64,000 bases of DNA from Tranzscheliella williamsii. Its lineage: Eukaryota; Basidiomycota; Ustilaginomycetes; Ustilaginales; Ustilaginaceae. Positions 38,001-49,000 of this stretch are shown here, in pieces. Within the stretch, counting starts at the first letter, position 1. Each line of letters begins with the position of its first letter. The notes below the pieces were generated by a model. The model ran no database searches, was not told the origin of the DNA, and saw only the letters and a program-made list of their open reading frames with translations. The stretch lies in the NCBI GenBank assembly GCA_023212725.1, contig JALBYF010000045.1:1-64000 (forward strand). The letters are read 5' to 3'. The translations under genes were made by a program, and so were the position numbers.

Positions 38001-38225
38001 CGCTGCAGAGGCAGAAGCCGACCCGGAGCCCGAGGGGTTTGTTTGACGCATATGTGGGGTCGAGGAGGCAGGTGCGCCGGATGGGTTCGTCTGTGACTGA
38101 ATGAACCTCGCATTGTGTGCCCGCTCCTGTTTGCGCTTCTTCCAGTTCTGCGCATGGGGAGCATCGAGCTTGGCAGTGCTGCCTTGCGACCCGGAAGCGG
38201 GCGCTGCCCTCTTCTGTGCGGGCAT
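35070..38225 (-). CDS. POP1: RNase P/MRP protein subunit POP1
   Basis: 1051 residues, single exon. The N-terminal Pop1 region holds AHNARFI, THMWHAKRFRMT and SHKASWRSALQF. The POPLD domain follows in the second half around YTLLVPRGWGVAFFLSL and REWEAAVRTIPALQLRERLS. The end reads VVDGDYSLGNGKGFGIGAITL. Pop1 is the large subunit of RNase P and RNase MRP, which process tRNA and rRNA precursors. Length is in the usual fungal range. It contains a small in-frame tandem repeat (Ser-Asp-Ala-Gly-Ser, three copies). Confidence 0.93.
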   Translation of the reverse strand: MPAQKRAAPASGSQGSTAKLDAPHAQNWKKRKQERAHNARFIQSQTNPSGAPASSTPHMRQTNPSGSGSASASAASSQLGTSTAQTRDPSALPTSLELEAIVSSRAFQIQSFLRSIKSAKSATTTRAWQLLPRHARRRAASHNLLRLPSRLRGKAVAELKSSTTQARSRSDIRKRLPDHGVLRATLRRQKLALRASHPKRRWLETHMWHAKRFRMTTEKGKGKEKDQGTDYGRWGYVLPETTMMKSHKASWRSALQFVTIHDASYHAVFRIGVRRPALGHAEAGSHAVELQSQLLQLLKRANFGHFHLSDSSEQLPEVVDTVLYGDSLDIDQDNDHQPRSSSSRSVLKVALAPVRVISLPKPQLFELVDVPSDAGSSDAGSSDAGKHVCLEALVFVHPAAQLYVRRALKQALVQMTDERKTSLIDLPPLPRSFVQAYGYQLESPPDPWLAAGGKDSTMSKLEKKRRQQALSVGSAKTSAFAARSSPMQEGDVATFVESNECTELKRKQGYNIFELVGPRAPALLRSVLKLDRRSNSEDSIAQFHRLLNSSNVLKVELAAINVHDPRLSYPPKLKPVVATDTDAGPATISTRAVHSQLLAFGASSPRFSKGQIDSRRAKNVIPGARLEPDPRDDVVPVVVVRKRLVRQPLVKTYTLLVPRGWGVAFFLSLVATHQSGASCGARVLGQHQLRHQKLELAALTASRADPNVATEADVLSYPFNWIGTMAYAVAEKEAAKARCEEWNRRPKGKRTEYLFPTHREWEAAVRTIPALQLRERLSTDRVGAARPFPFGGSQMWPWIHANSERLFHDDDTAGGPTPRPWLISAAPRCAAEMAAMESLVGTSQFGTAMVALKLEAVRKGTVSKLGSLMLAPTRADHACWVHHLDASDHPALVENRTSMAKVDKPHLKALVERRCEIMQIGRSAPGSAPGTLALQLATRRQHAPTDVWSTYLAAAPDAEELHIRSADWNHTVGVVVDGDYSLGNGKGFGIGAITLRAWNELVQRQAELDAAKADDKGRRRRRNPINTTHLLLMREPGTDVVRGVAASLFPI
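37072..37113 (-). repeat. 15-bp tandem repeat inside POP1
   Basis: Two full 15-bp units (plus strand CCAGCATCGCTACTA) and a 12-bp third, all in frame. They encode repeated SDAGS in a loop just before KHVCLEALVFVHP. Confidence 0.85.
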
Positions 38226-38760
38226 CCTCCGTCAAGCCGTATCCGCTCGAACTGTGGCGGTATTGTCTCACAGCTGGTATTGACCTGCAGCGCCAAAGGC
38301 TATGTTGGCCATGGCTGGTGGTGTTGATTAGGACGGTGGCAGGTGTGCCAATTAACAATAAAGGGAAAGCGGATCCTTTTGCCAGGTGGAGTTCTTCCAA
38401 AAAACCCAGATTGATCAGCTATCAATCTAACAGCGGATGCAGTCTATCTCGGCCGGCAGGACGCGCACAGGGCAAGCTGGTGGGCGCTAACGCAGACGAA
38501 AGGGGAAAGGAAAGCTTGTCTGCGTACCGCTAACGGCTGTGCTGCAGATGAGAACAACATGGACGAGCCAAGTTAACAGGCTGCTCAAGCCAGTTGGAGC
38601 TTTCCTCCTCCTTCCTACTGCAATGTGCCTCTGCACTGCTTCTACTCGACGCTTTCATATCCTCCATCCGCCTCACTAGGTCTGGTCCGCCTAGCCGTGC
38701 TCTCCCTGTCACCGTTCGCCTTGTAGCGATTCTTGACACTGCGGGACAGGCAAGAGCACC
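38226..38760. other. Divergent promoter region between POP1 and VPS74
   Basis: 535 bp between divergent starts. No ORF, RNA or repeat worth calling. Confidence 0.5.
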
Positions 38761-40165
38761 ATGGCCACAATGCAGGCAGGAGGACTACAGAGGCGCCGTG
38801 CAGGTGGCGGTACCTCCTCATCAGCTGGGCCAAGTGCCACAGCCATTCACCTCGATGAAGACGAGTACGGACCGTCTCGTACTGGGTCGCCTGCCCAGGG
38901 TGGGCCCTCGACAGCCTCACCATCCCGCGGCGCGGCTGCTTCTCCTGCCGCCTACGGCTCACGCTCGGCCACCGGCTCCGTGACTACTTATGACGAGTCG
39001 CGGGGCCACAAAGTCGCCTACGACCCAAGAGACCTTACAGACGAGAGGGAGATCGGCGAGAACCCTCGTCTCACCCTTATGGAGGAGATCCTGCTGCTTG
39101 GTCTCAAGGACAAGCAGGGCTATCTGTCGTTCTGGAATGACAACATCTCATATACTCTACGCGGCTGCATACTGATTGAGCTTGCCCTCCGGCGGCGCAT
39201 TGCCATTGTCAAAGATCCAATGAGGAAGCGATTCAGCCTGACCGAAAGGCTGGTCGAGATCATCGACGGCAAGATGACCGGCGAGGTGCTGTTAGATGAA
39301 GCACTCAAAATGATGAAAGCAAGCGACAAGATGTCGGTGGGCCAGTGGATAGATCTCATGAGCGGTAAGTTTCGCACCGTCGCGCTTGACTAGTTGTGCT
39401 TGCTATGTTGCTTTTTCGCTGACACCAAGTTCTGTCCTTGTTTGTACTGCAGGCGAGACTTGGAACGTAATGAAGATTGGCTACCAGCTGAAGCAGGTCC
39501 GCGAGCGCTTAGCCAAGGGTCTGGTAGACAAGGGCATCTTGCGTACCGAAAAGCGGAATTTTCTCTTGTTCGACATGGCCACGCATCCTCTCAACGATAG
39601 CAGCTGCAAAGATGCCGTTTTGCGGCGCGTGCTGATGCTCTTAACATCCAGCTCGCCATCTGTGCATGCCAATATGTACTACAAAGAGGATACCGTGTCT
39701 GGCGGACCGCCTGTTGCACTGCGGGTGACGAGGGCATTGTGTCTTCTTTGCTGTTCGTTCTCGGCCAACGTGCTCGAAAACGCCCTCAACCATCTGTCCT
39801 ACGAAGCGCGCGAATCAGCATTTCAGAAGGCGGATGACATCCTGGAAGAATTTGCCAACTGGCCCATGGCGCCTGGCTCTGGCCTTAGCGGCGGTGGTGT
39901 AGGGGGCGGAGCGACGCGCGCTGGGCCCACAGGTGCACCGAGCTCGCTTTCGTCTGCCGGCTCGAAGGACAAGGGGAATGGCGCGAGGATCGGCGAGGGG
40001 TCGATGCTCAGCGAACGGGCCTACGAGGAAACGGTGTCGGGAGCCTCCATTGAAGAACTGGCCAAGGCGCTGCAGCGCGAGCTCGACCAAGAGGGCGATA
40101 TCTTTATGTTCGAATGCATTGCCGCCGTGCTCAACGTTCTCAGCCGCATGGACTCGCTCCTGTAA
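38761..40165 (+). CDS. VPS74: Golgi PI4P-binding protein VPS74 (GOLPH3 family)
   Basis: Two exons: 38761-39364 and 39453-40165, with an 88-nt intron (GTAAGT...TGCAG). 438 residues. The GPP34 domain begins near 100: [70 protein letters not shown] and [18 protein letters not shown]. Vps74/GOLPH3 binds PI4P on the Golgi and retains glycosyltransferases through COPI. The conserved tryptophan and arginines expected near the PI4P pocket are present. It is longer than yeast Vps74 (345 aa) because of a disordered N-terminus and a Gly/Ser insert (about 345-395) near the C-terminus. Confidence 0.94.
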
Positions 40166-40430
40166 CGCACACCTCCGCCTATACCTCTTCTGGTCAGCTT
40201 GTCACATTTACTTGAGCCTGCATCGCCTTGCACGCTCCAACGCAGGTGGTTCTAACTCCGCTACTCGCACTGTGAACGGGCTTGTTACGCAACAAAGCGC
40301 CTACCTCTGATTTTCTGGCTCACTGCTGACGCGGCCGGGAAGAAGTGGGACGATGCGAGCAAAGGTACTACGTGACAAGCGAAGGGTGTCGAGGGATGCG
40401 GAGGTGGGAGGAGGAGGGGCAGGGGGGCGC

Positions 40431-42011
40431 CTAGACGGACATCATATCGTCGTCGTCGTCGTCGACGGGTTCGTCGAGGAGCTCGCCGCGGGCGGAGGCG
40501 GTGAGCAGTTCGCGGCGGACTTCGGGGGAGATGCCGTCGTGCTTCTGGACGCGGAGGAGGTCGAGCAGGGCGGACTTCTGGTCGGGGGTGAGGTCCTGCT
40601 TGTAGCGCTGGCAGAAGACGAGCATGCTCTGGTGCCAGAGAACGGGCATGCGGCGCTCGCGGGTGATCTTGTCGAGCTCGACGCCTGAGCTGGGCTCCGA
40701 AAAGCGGATAAAGTGGAAGACGAGCGAGTCAACTACCTTGTACGGGAGCGCGTACTTCTTGTCGAGCAGGACGCGGATGAAGAGCGACGTCGGCCCGGAA
40801 TACTCCATCTCGGCCAGACGCAGCAGCGCCGCCGCCGAATGCAGCACAGGTATCGAGACTTTGGCCAGAACCGAGGAAACAATGGCGGCCTCCTTGAGCG
40901 TCAGCGTTCCGCTTTCGCACATCGGAAAGAGGAAGCCCTTGAAAAAAGCCGCTGGCTTGTAGATCGCCTTTTTCATCGCCTCGTACGTCTGATAAGTGAC
41001 TTTGCCCTCGTCCTGGATCTCGTCACGTACTTTGTCGAGCAGCACTAGCTCGTAGAACCGCTGCATCTGATCCGCTTTCATCGTCGACACAAAGATCCTC
41101 ACGGCCGCGAGAGTAGCATGCGGCGTCCAGGCTGCTGGATTAGTGATGTAAAGGATGGACTCCCATGCAGGCAACGAAGGCACGATCTTGAAGGCTTTAG
41201 GTAAAGGCCCCGACTTGTATCGGGACAGAAGCTCGCCAACTTTGCTGTACACTTCAATGACCTTGGGGTTGATCCCTGGCGGCATGCGCCTCTCGTCCTG
41301 CTGGATGGCAGAAGGGTCGCCTGCAGCCTCGGCCATCTCTATCTTCTCCATGATGAGGTCGGCCAAGGTCCTGTTGCCACGTCCGCCCATAGCACCCGCT
41401 CCCACCTCTGCCCCTTGGTGGACATCGTCATCATCAGCACGATGCTCTGCCTCGAATTTGTCAAGGAGGGCACGATCCGACGGGTCAATCTCGAGATTGG
41501 CATCGTACGAGCTCCATCCGTCGGCACCCATCTCGGCTTCGTCATCGTCCAGCTCTCCAAAGTGTTCTGCTCGAGCTTGATCGTCATCATCATCCGAGTC
41601 GTCCGGCATAATGGCGGAGGTGGATGCTCTTGGCACGTTTTTCGACTGCGTTGGGTCTGCCGGCGTCGTTAATGGCTGCTGGCGTTCGAGTTCTTCTCGT
41701 TCCATCTCTTGCTGCTGTTCGCGGGCCAATCTGAGGATGTTTCTTGATAGCTTAGGATCGATGAATTTCTTCTCCTTATTGTTGCCGCCAGCCTTGCCGC
41801 CGGTGACCATGCCTTTCGGCGCTGCGAATACGCTGTTTTCATCTTCATCGTCGGACGCAGACTGAGCCTTGCCCTTCTTATTGCGGCGACCAGGCGCAGA
41901 AACAAGGCCAAACTTGGTAGTCAGCTGATCTTCCTGAAGCTGCTGAGGCAGAGGGTTGTGCCGCTTCGGGCCAGACTTGGAAGCAAGCTTTGCAGATGGA
42001 GCGCGCGGCAT
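40431..42011 (-). CDS. ENP1: Bystin (ENP1), 40S ribosome biogenesis factor
   Basis: 526 residues, single exon. The lysine-rich start (MPRAPSAKLASKSGPKRHNP) and acidic middle are followed by the bystin domain from about 240: VYSKVGELLSRYKSGPLPKAFKIVP, WTPHATLAAVRIF, YKPAAFFKGFLFPMCESGTLTLKEA and SIPVLHSAAALLRLAEMEY. Enp1/bystin escorts pre-40S particles from nucleolus to cytoplasm. The frame is open 54 nt further upstream only from a TTG, so the ATG at 42011 is preferred. The stop lies 265 bp from the VPS74 stop (convergent). Confidence 0.95.
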   Translation of the reverse strand: MPRAPSAKLASKSGPKRHNPLPQQLQEDQLTTKFGLVSAPGRRNKKGKAQSASDDEDENSVFAAPKGMVTGGKAGGNNKEKKFIDPKLSRNILRLAREQQQEMEREELERQQPLTTPADPTQSKNVPRASTSAIMPDDSDDDDDQARAEHFGELDDDEAEMGADGWSSYDANLEIDPSDRALLDKFEAEHRADDDDVHQGAEVGAGAMGGRGNRTLADLIMEKIEMAEAAGDPSAIQQDERRMPPGINPKVIEVYSKVGELLSRYKSGPLPKAFKIVPSLPAWESILYITNPAAWTPHATLAAVRIFVSTMKADQMQRFYELVLLDKVRDEIQDEGKVTYQTYEAMKKAIYKPAAFFKGFLFPMCESGTLTLKEAAIVSSVLAKVSIPVLHSAAALLRLAEMEYSGPTSLFIRVLLDKKYALPYKVVDSLVFHFIRFSEPSSGVELDKITRERRMPVLWHQSMLVFCQRYKQDLTPDQKSALLDLLRVQKHDGISPEVRRELLTASARGELLDEPVDDDDDDMMSV

Positions 42012-43461
42012 GTTGGTATGAGCCAAGACAAGGCGGAGTGCTTGCACAAAGGGGGGGAAGCACAAGCGCGTGGCGATGTCTGGTAGACGCGCTGTTCGAT
42101 GATGTGGATGGCGACAGAATAGGAATCGATGTGGCTAGATGCTGTTGGCCGTCCCAATCATGTGCAGGCGTGTGTAGCTAGTTAGCCTACGGTGCCAAAG
42201 GAAATTTGTCAAATTTTGCCCGCAGAAGACCAGGAAGACGGACGAGTTGCATTCCCGAGAACCGAAAATATGTAACTGAGGACCAGTGGATGACGCCCAC
42301 TTTTAACAGCGATGGAGAACAACGCTTTTCGGTTGGCTGAGTTGATCTGCTATCCGGAAGCATGGGTCGAAGGATAGCTGAGGGGCGAGGCATGTATTTC
42401 GGAAGTTGAAATAAGGGTACACGCGTGGTGCGGTTGCGGCATGGGGTTGAGCAGCGATCACCTTACTTGTCCTAGCGGTAGATCGGGGAGAGAAAATGGG
42501 CGAATCGCCGGTGCGTTTGTTAGTAGTAGCGAGTGGGCATCTCTATTTAAAACTGCTATCGGGGTAAATGGGAAATTTCACATTCTAATTGGGAATATTG
42601 TTCGGGATGCGAGTCTGGTGGATTCGACGCGATGACATGGAAGATGGCAGCTGCGCAATACTAGTCTAGTGCTAGTCGAGGCGGAGGGAGAAGCGAGAGG
42701 GCGAGGCGATCCAAGTAGCGTGTAAAGTCATGAGTAGTGTGAGTGGAAATCTGAATTGGCTGTGCGGCTTTCAGCCGTGCCTGCCTTGAACGCGCTTGAT
42801 CAGACATCCACTTGACAGCCAAGCAAAAGCCATCCATCCGTCCAATAAGCCAGCCAAAGCCAGTCGAGTGAGCCGGCGCAGAAGAGCTAAACTAGCTTAG
42901 CTATCTATCTCATCTTACACATTCCTGCCCTTGCCTTTCTTCTTCATCTCGTCGCCATCGCCATCACCACCACACCATCGCTGCCTCAAAATAGTACCTC
43001 GTTTCTGCGCTGCCCCTTCTCCTCGCCACACATCCACCTCGCCCGGCCGTCCCTCCCCTCTCGCCATACCTCCCTTCTCTATCTCTTTTTTTGCAACGCG
43101 TCGTCCTCTTGTCATCGCCTGCCTACGCACGACCCATCTCTTTGTCGGCCAACTCGCAAGCATCCAAGCCTGACTGCGCCATCATCCACATTTAAAAATC
43201 TGTAGCCGGTTGCACGACTTCCACGGCCACGCCTTCTCAAAATCTGCATCTACGCTTCACACTGTGTCCAGGGCTAGCGCGACACTCTAGACCAGCTCCT
43301 AGCTCTCATACGGGCCTCTCTAATCTTCCCATCCGGCGTTTCAACTACAAAAAGCGTACGGTCTAGAAGCTTGTGCAGTGTAAACCAGCAATAGTCGATC
43401 ATTTCTACAAGTTCGTAAAAGCGTTGCGGGTGAAAGCGTTGCGGCTTGTTACGTGGCAAGA
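42012..43461. promoter_or_regulatory. Long intergenic/leader region between bystin and TUP1
   Basis: 1450 bp between divergent genes. The TUP1-proximal part (about 42.9-43.1 kb) is strongly pyrimidine-rich (CCATC, CTTC and CTCC runs), as in long fungal 5' leaders. Short ORFs here are not supported. A long upstream region is plausible for a global regulator. Confidence 0.5.
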
Positions 43462-45840
43462 ATGTACAATCACCGTGCCATCTCGACCGCCGGATCACAG
43501 GCTCCGCAACCTGGTGGTCTTCCGCCCGGGTCTGCCGGATCTGGTCCCTCATCTCAGTCAGCAGCATCAGCAGCCGCACAGCAGGCTTCTCTGTCAGCAG
43601 GTCCCGGCGCCGGAGGGCCTGGTGGCCCAGCATCGACGGGCCCCCCTGGCGGCCCGTCTGGCCCTCCTGGCTCCGCTGCGGCCCTTGGTGCTCCTCACAC
43701 CAGCTCAGCCAGGCTTGCAGATCTTTTAGACTTTGTTCGCCACGAGTTCGACCTTCTTGGAAACGACACAGCTCAATTCAAGGCGCAAAGGGACGAGATG
43801 GATCACAGAAGTACGTAGACAAACGCTGCACCTCGCCTGACACCCCCCAGCCGCAGCATCACAAGGTACAAGCACTGACCTCGTTGTGTCCTCTCCTTTT
43901 TCCCCGTCTCTTCTTTAGTTACACAACAAGTCAGCGAAGTCAACATGATGCAGAACCACTTTTACGAGCTGGAGAAGCGACACACACAAATCATTCAGCA
44001 GTGAGTAGGAAGCACGTCGATCCATTCTCCCCCCTCTGCTTCGACCGCATAACTGACCACCCACCTCTCATGCGTCACATTGTCGATCCGCAGGTACGAA
44101 GAAGAGGTCAAGCGACTACGCGCCATACTCGAGTCCAGAGGCCTTTCCGCAGAGCATGGAGCGGCGCCTACAGCAGGGTCTATGAGCGGACCGCCTCACC
44201 TGCCCTCATCCAATACATCCGGTCCTCCCCCCATTGCCTCGGCGGGCGGTCCGCCTCCCTCTGGTGGACCGGGCGGTGTAGGGCCTGCGGGCATGTTCGG
44301 TCCTAACGGCAACGGTGCCTCTGGCGCGCCTGGTTCGGAATATGGACGTGGCCCTAACGGCTTCGACAGGGAGCGTGATGGCGGTCGCGGACCGCCTCTC
44401 GGTACCAAAGACTCAAAACGGATGCGAGTCGATGGACCCGGGCCCCAGTACAGTGGGCCACCCAGTCCCGGCGTTGAGCGGGAACGAGACTGGATCAAGA
44501 AGGAAGACCGCGAACGAGGGTCTCGCGATGACAAGTGGGACCGGGATCCGCGCGGTGGGGGGCCCTTAGGTCCAGGTCCAGCACAGTCTCCTCATGGAGC
44601 TCCGCCGCTCCCGCCTTCCAGCGCCTACAACCGCGAGGTATCGCATCGAGACGCCAAAGAGAGGGAGCGACTGAGCGCCGACCGTCCTAGCGATGCAGTT
44701 GCGACAACGGGATCGCCGGGTGCTGCCAGCTCGGCCGCAGCTGGTAACGTCAACCTAGCCAGCCTCAGCGACATGGATCCGGACGACATCCCGAAAGAGT
44801 TGAAGAAGGAGGGCTCCGACTGGCTCGCCATTTTCAATCCCAACGTGAAAAGGACGCTGGACGTCAATCTGGTGCACACATTCTTGCACGAAAGTGTCGT
44901 CTGCTGTGTCCGCTTTTCGGCCGATGGCAAGTATTTGGCCACGGGATGTAACAAGTCAGCGCAAATCTTTGACACCAAGACCGGCGCCAAGACCTGCGTT
45001 CTGACGGATCAGAGCGCCAACTCGAAAGGCGACCTGTACATCCGCAGTGTCTGTTTCAGCCCCGACGGAAAGTGTCTTGCGACGGGTGCTGAAGACCGAC
45101 AGATCCGGATCTGGGACATTGCCAAGAAAAAGGTCAAGCATCTCTTCTCTGGTCACAAGCAGGAGATCTACTCGCTGGATTACTCGAAAGACGGCCGGAT
45201 CATCGCCTCTGGCTCAGGCGACAAAACGGTGCGCATCTGGGATGTGGAGAACGGCCAATTGCTGCACACGCTCTACACGTCGCCCGGGCTTGAGCACGGG
45301 CCGAGCGAAGCGGGCGTGACCTCGGTCAGTATTTCGTCGGACAACCGGCTGGTTGCTGCAGGCGCGCTTGACACACTTGTGCGCGTGTGGGATGCGCAAA
45401 CGGGCAAGCAGCTGGAGCGGCTCAAGAGCCACAAGGACTCGATCTACTCGGTCAGCTTTGCGCCGGACGGCAAGAGTCTGGTCTCGGGCAGTCTGGACAA
45501 GACGCTCAAGCTCTGGGACCTGGCGGGCACGGCCAAGGCGGTGCAGGAGAACCGTGCGGATGAAAAGGGGGGCCACGCGACCTGTGCGACCACGTTTGTC
45601 GGGCACAAGGACTACGTGCTCTCGGTCTCGTGCAGCCCCGATGGGCAGTGGGTCGCCTCGGGCTCCAAGGACCGCGGTGTCCAGTTCTGGGATCCCAAGA
45701 CCGCCCAGACCCAGTTTGTCCTCCAGGGCCACAAGAACTCGGTCATTGCCATCAACCTCAGCCCGGCAGGCGGCCTGCTGGCCACCGGCTCCGGCGACTT
45801 CAACGCGCGCATCTGGAGCTACGACCGCATCGCCAACTAG
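43462..45840 (+). CDS. TUP1: Transcriptional corepressor TUP1
   Basis: Three exons: 43462-43810, 43919-44000 and 44094-45840, with introns of 108 and 93 nt (GTACGT...TTTAG; GTGAGT...CCGCAG). 725 residues. After a Gly/Pro/Ser-rich start, the Tup1 tetramerisation coiled coil spans about 88-155 across all three exons (LADLLDFVRHEFDLLGNDT, then HFYELEKRHTQIIQQYEEEV). A long Gly/Pro linker follows. Seven WD40 repeats (about 405-722) close the protein, with GH...WD signatures such as LFSGHKQEIYSLDYSKDGR and KLWDLAG. Tup1 with Ssn6/Cyc8 represses transcription through DNA-bound factors. In smuts Tup1 is known to affect mating and filamentation. Confidence 0.95.
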
Positions 45841-46073
45841 CCGCCCCTCCCATCTTCCCCTGCCACTTGATCCGCATCCGCACCCCTGCCCCCACCCACA
45901 CGTGGCCGCGTCGCTGCGCACCCGCTTCGCTGTACTTGTCTTACTAGCCTTTCCGTACCACAGCCTGCGAAATGTTTCGAACTGTATCATCTGCTTCGAG
46001 CACGGTGCGCGGAATGGTGCGGGTTACAAATTGTCCGAGCCGAAAAGGAGGGGAAAGCGGTGTGGGGGGTGGG

Positions 46074-49000
46074 TTAAGGGCGGGCGAGGCGGGGGGCGAG
46101 GACGTCGCGGACGAGGACGAAGCCGACGCCAGCGCCGAGGCCGAGCATGTAGGCGGGGATGGCGCCGAGGGCGAGGAGGTGGCGCTCGTGGGCGGACTCT
46201 GGGCTTGCGAGGAGGTCGGTGAGGTCTGGCTCGTCGGGTGCGGTGCGTGCGGCGGCGTAGTATGGGTTCAGCGTGCACAGGTACGCCGCCCAGCGCGCCG
46301 GCGAGACGTAGGCGCGCCAGCCCCACGGCGCACCGCCCGGCTGTGGCGCTTCCTCCGCCTCGTTGCTGCCCGCAGCCACGGCCTCCAAGCTGCCATTGCG
46401 ACAGCCAGCATCGTTGTGCAAGCGGTCCCCTTCACAGAGCGACGCCAAGCCCTCGTGGTACGGCAGGACGTTGGCCTGCCTGACGAGATCGTCAGCGTCT
46501 CTGCTCGGCGCGCCCTCGCCCGCGTCCGCACCGGCTTCAAAAAGCGCACGGAGGCCTGTGCTGCCTTCAATGCTCAGGCTGGATGGCCGCGAGCCTGATG
46601 CAGACGAGGCGGGGACCGAGTCGAGCTGCGTCTCGAGATCCGTCATGCGCTGAGCCAGGTTCTCGAACCGCTTCCGGTCGACCATAACCATCGACCGCTT
46701 CGTGATACTGCCAGTGCCCGAAGGGTGTGCTTCAATCACAGTGAGTGGCACAAGGATCTTAGTGCCGCTCTTGTCGACAGCGTTGCGGTCGCGTACGTCG
46801 GCAGCTTGGAATTCAACATCGGCTGCAGCGTCTGGCGTCTCTGCAGATTCTGAAGCAAGTGCCATGGCGATGGGGGCGGGTTCAGAGCCAGTAGTCTCTT
46901 CTATTGTTGAGCTTCCGGTACCATGACATTCATGCTGGGTATCCTCGACTGTGGCAGCATCATCCAAGGCAGATGCGGGCGCAGGTTCGGAGCAGGTAGG
47001 CTCGTCGCCCGCTTCCTCTTCAGCGGTGAGTACTGCTGCATCAATCTCAGTAAAACTAGCGTGTAGATCTGCGTCAAGGTCAGCGTCCACAATAACATGT
47101 GACGCTGATGGCTCGTCGAGCTGTACCTCGAGCGCACCAACGACCTCATCCGCCGTGAGGTCTTCGTCGTGCTTGCCCTTTTGCCCCTCGTTCTGGGAGC
47201 TCTGCAAAGATACGGAATGGGATGACAGGCGCTGCTGAAGCGGCTCTGCTTCCGACGTGCTGAAAGGGCCCACATCTCCATACTGCTCGAGCGGAAGCTC
47301 TACTGATTCGTGCAAATTGCTCAAGTTGGTTCCTTCAGCGGCCTCGAAACGCTCAAGCTCAGCGTGGAAGGCCTCGCCGTCAGCTTCACTTGCAACCCGT
47401 TCGAGGTGCTGTTTTCGAATGGCCATGGAGCCTCTGCTTCTACCCATGGTGGATGGCGCAGCTGGGACGATGCTGGGCGGCAGGAAAACCGAGTTGAGGC
47501 TTTTGCGGCTAAAAGTGCGTCCGACGGTGCCGCCCCAACCTTCTTCGTCCTCAGCTTTGCCCGTTTTCTTGCCAGCCGATTCGTGACGTCGCAGGCTTAG
47601 GCTGCCGGCTGCCGAGGCTCGAGCTCCAGGAAGCGGCGAGAACGGATTCCCCTCGGTGCCGTCGGCGTCGTTTAGCATAGAGAGGATGGCTTTGCCCCGC
47701 TTACTGCCGAAAGTTGCCTTGCTACCCGGGCGTCGAACAGACCCGGTCTTCGAGAGCGGCTTTGAGGCCACCGAGGCGGGCACTTCGAACACGTAGTCGT
47801 CTTCAAGCGCATCGAGAGACGTAACAGTAGGTCGTTCAGCCCCAAAAGATCCTGGTGCCTCGAAGGCAGGCAGGGGGGCGGATACTGCTTTGTCTTCCAC
47901 TGGCCTCAACCTCGCCGTACCAAAGTTGGGCGACGCGATGCCGTCCATGGCGTCCTCAACCGCGTCGGAAGTAAGGAGATCATGAGCCAGTTCCCTCGAA
48001 CTTTCCGTACGCGCATGCACAGATAGGCTGGCAATGGCGGAGAGCTCATCGTCCGTGTACAGGGATGCGCGGTAGGGGCGCTCGGGACGGACAATGGACG
48101 CCGTGGTGTTGGAGCGCTTGAGCGGAGACACAGCCTCCGCTTTGCCACTTTCCTGCACAGAGGCATGCGGAGTCTCCGATTCGGTTGACGCCTCGGCCAT
48201 GATTGCTCGAATGATATCTTCATCGAGCAAACTGTAACGAGGTCTGTGGCCTTTGTGTCCAGAAGGCTGTTCGGGTGTTTCCAACTCGCTGTCGGTGCCA
48301 CTGCATTCGGAGACAGAGCTATCGGCGTCTTGCTTACTGTAACGCGTGAGCGTAGATACCATGGCAACTTTGGCACTTTCGGAGGACCCTTGGCGCCGAA
48401 CAACAGTGTCCTTAGCATCATTAAAGGTCCCATCCACACTCGAGTCGGGTAAATCGTCGAGTCCAAGCTCTCTGGCTAGATCTTCAGCCTCCTGCCCGGT
48501 CAAAGAGTGCAACAGCGCTTGAATATCCTCGCTCTGGTCTAGGACATCGTGCCCATCATCTTTGAGCCAAGGTAGGTCGGCAGCTGATCGCCGGGTATGC
48601 ATGGGTCTTCGAAGAGAAAGCTTTTTTTGCTCAGCCTCTGTGAGCAATGCATCGGCTTGTTCGCGAACATAGCCTTCTCCGTAGGGCGCGTTGATCGGTG
48701 CATGTGATGAGAGGTTATCTTCTTTCGTCGGCGAGGTCTGAAACGCCATGATCATTCCTCGCACTCTTTTACTGTCACGCATCCGTTTCAGGGTGAGTTT
48801 GCTGGTCGCTTTCGAGCTTTTGGTAATGCCGTCCGTTGTTCGCTCATCCTCGCCCTCGGGATGATGGGCATCGTCGTCTTCTTCCCTCTCCAACTCACCA
48901 GCAGTTTTAGGCCATCGGAGCGAGTCGGAGTCGTTTCCCCAGATGCGACCCCTCAGGGCGTCTCTTCGCAGCTTGCGCGTGGCTTCGATCATGAGTTTTC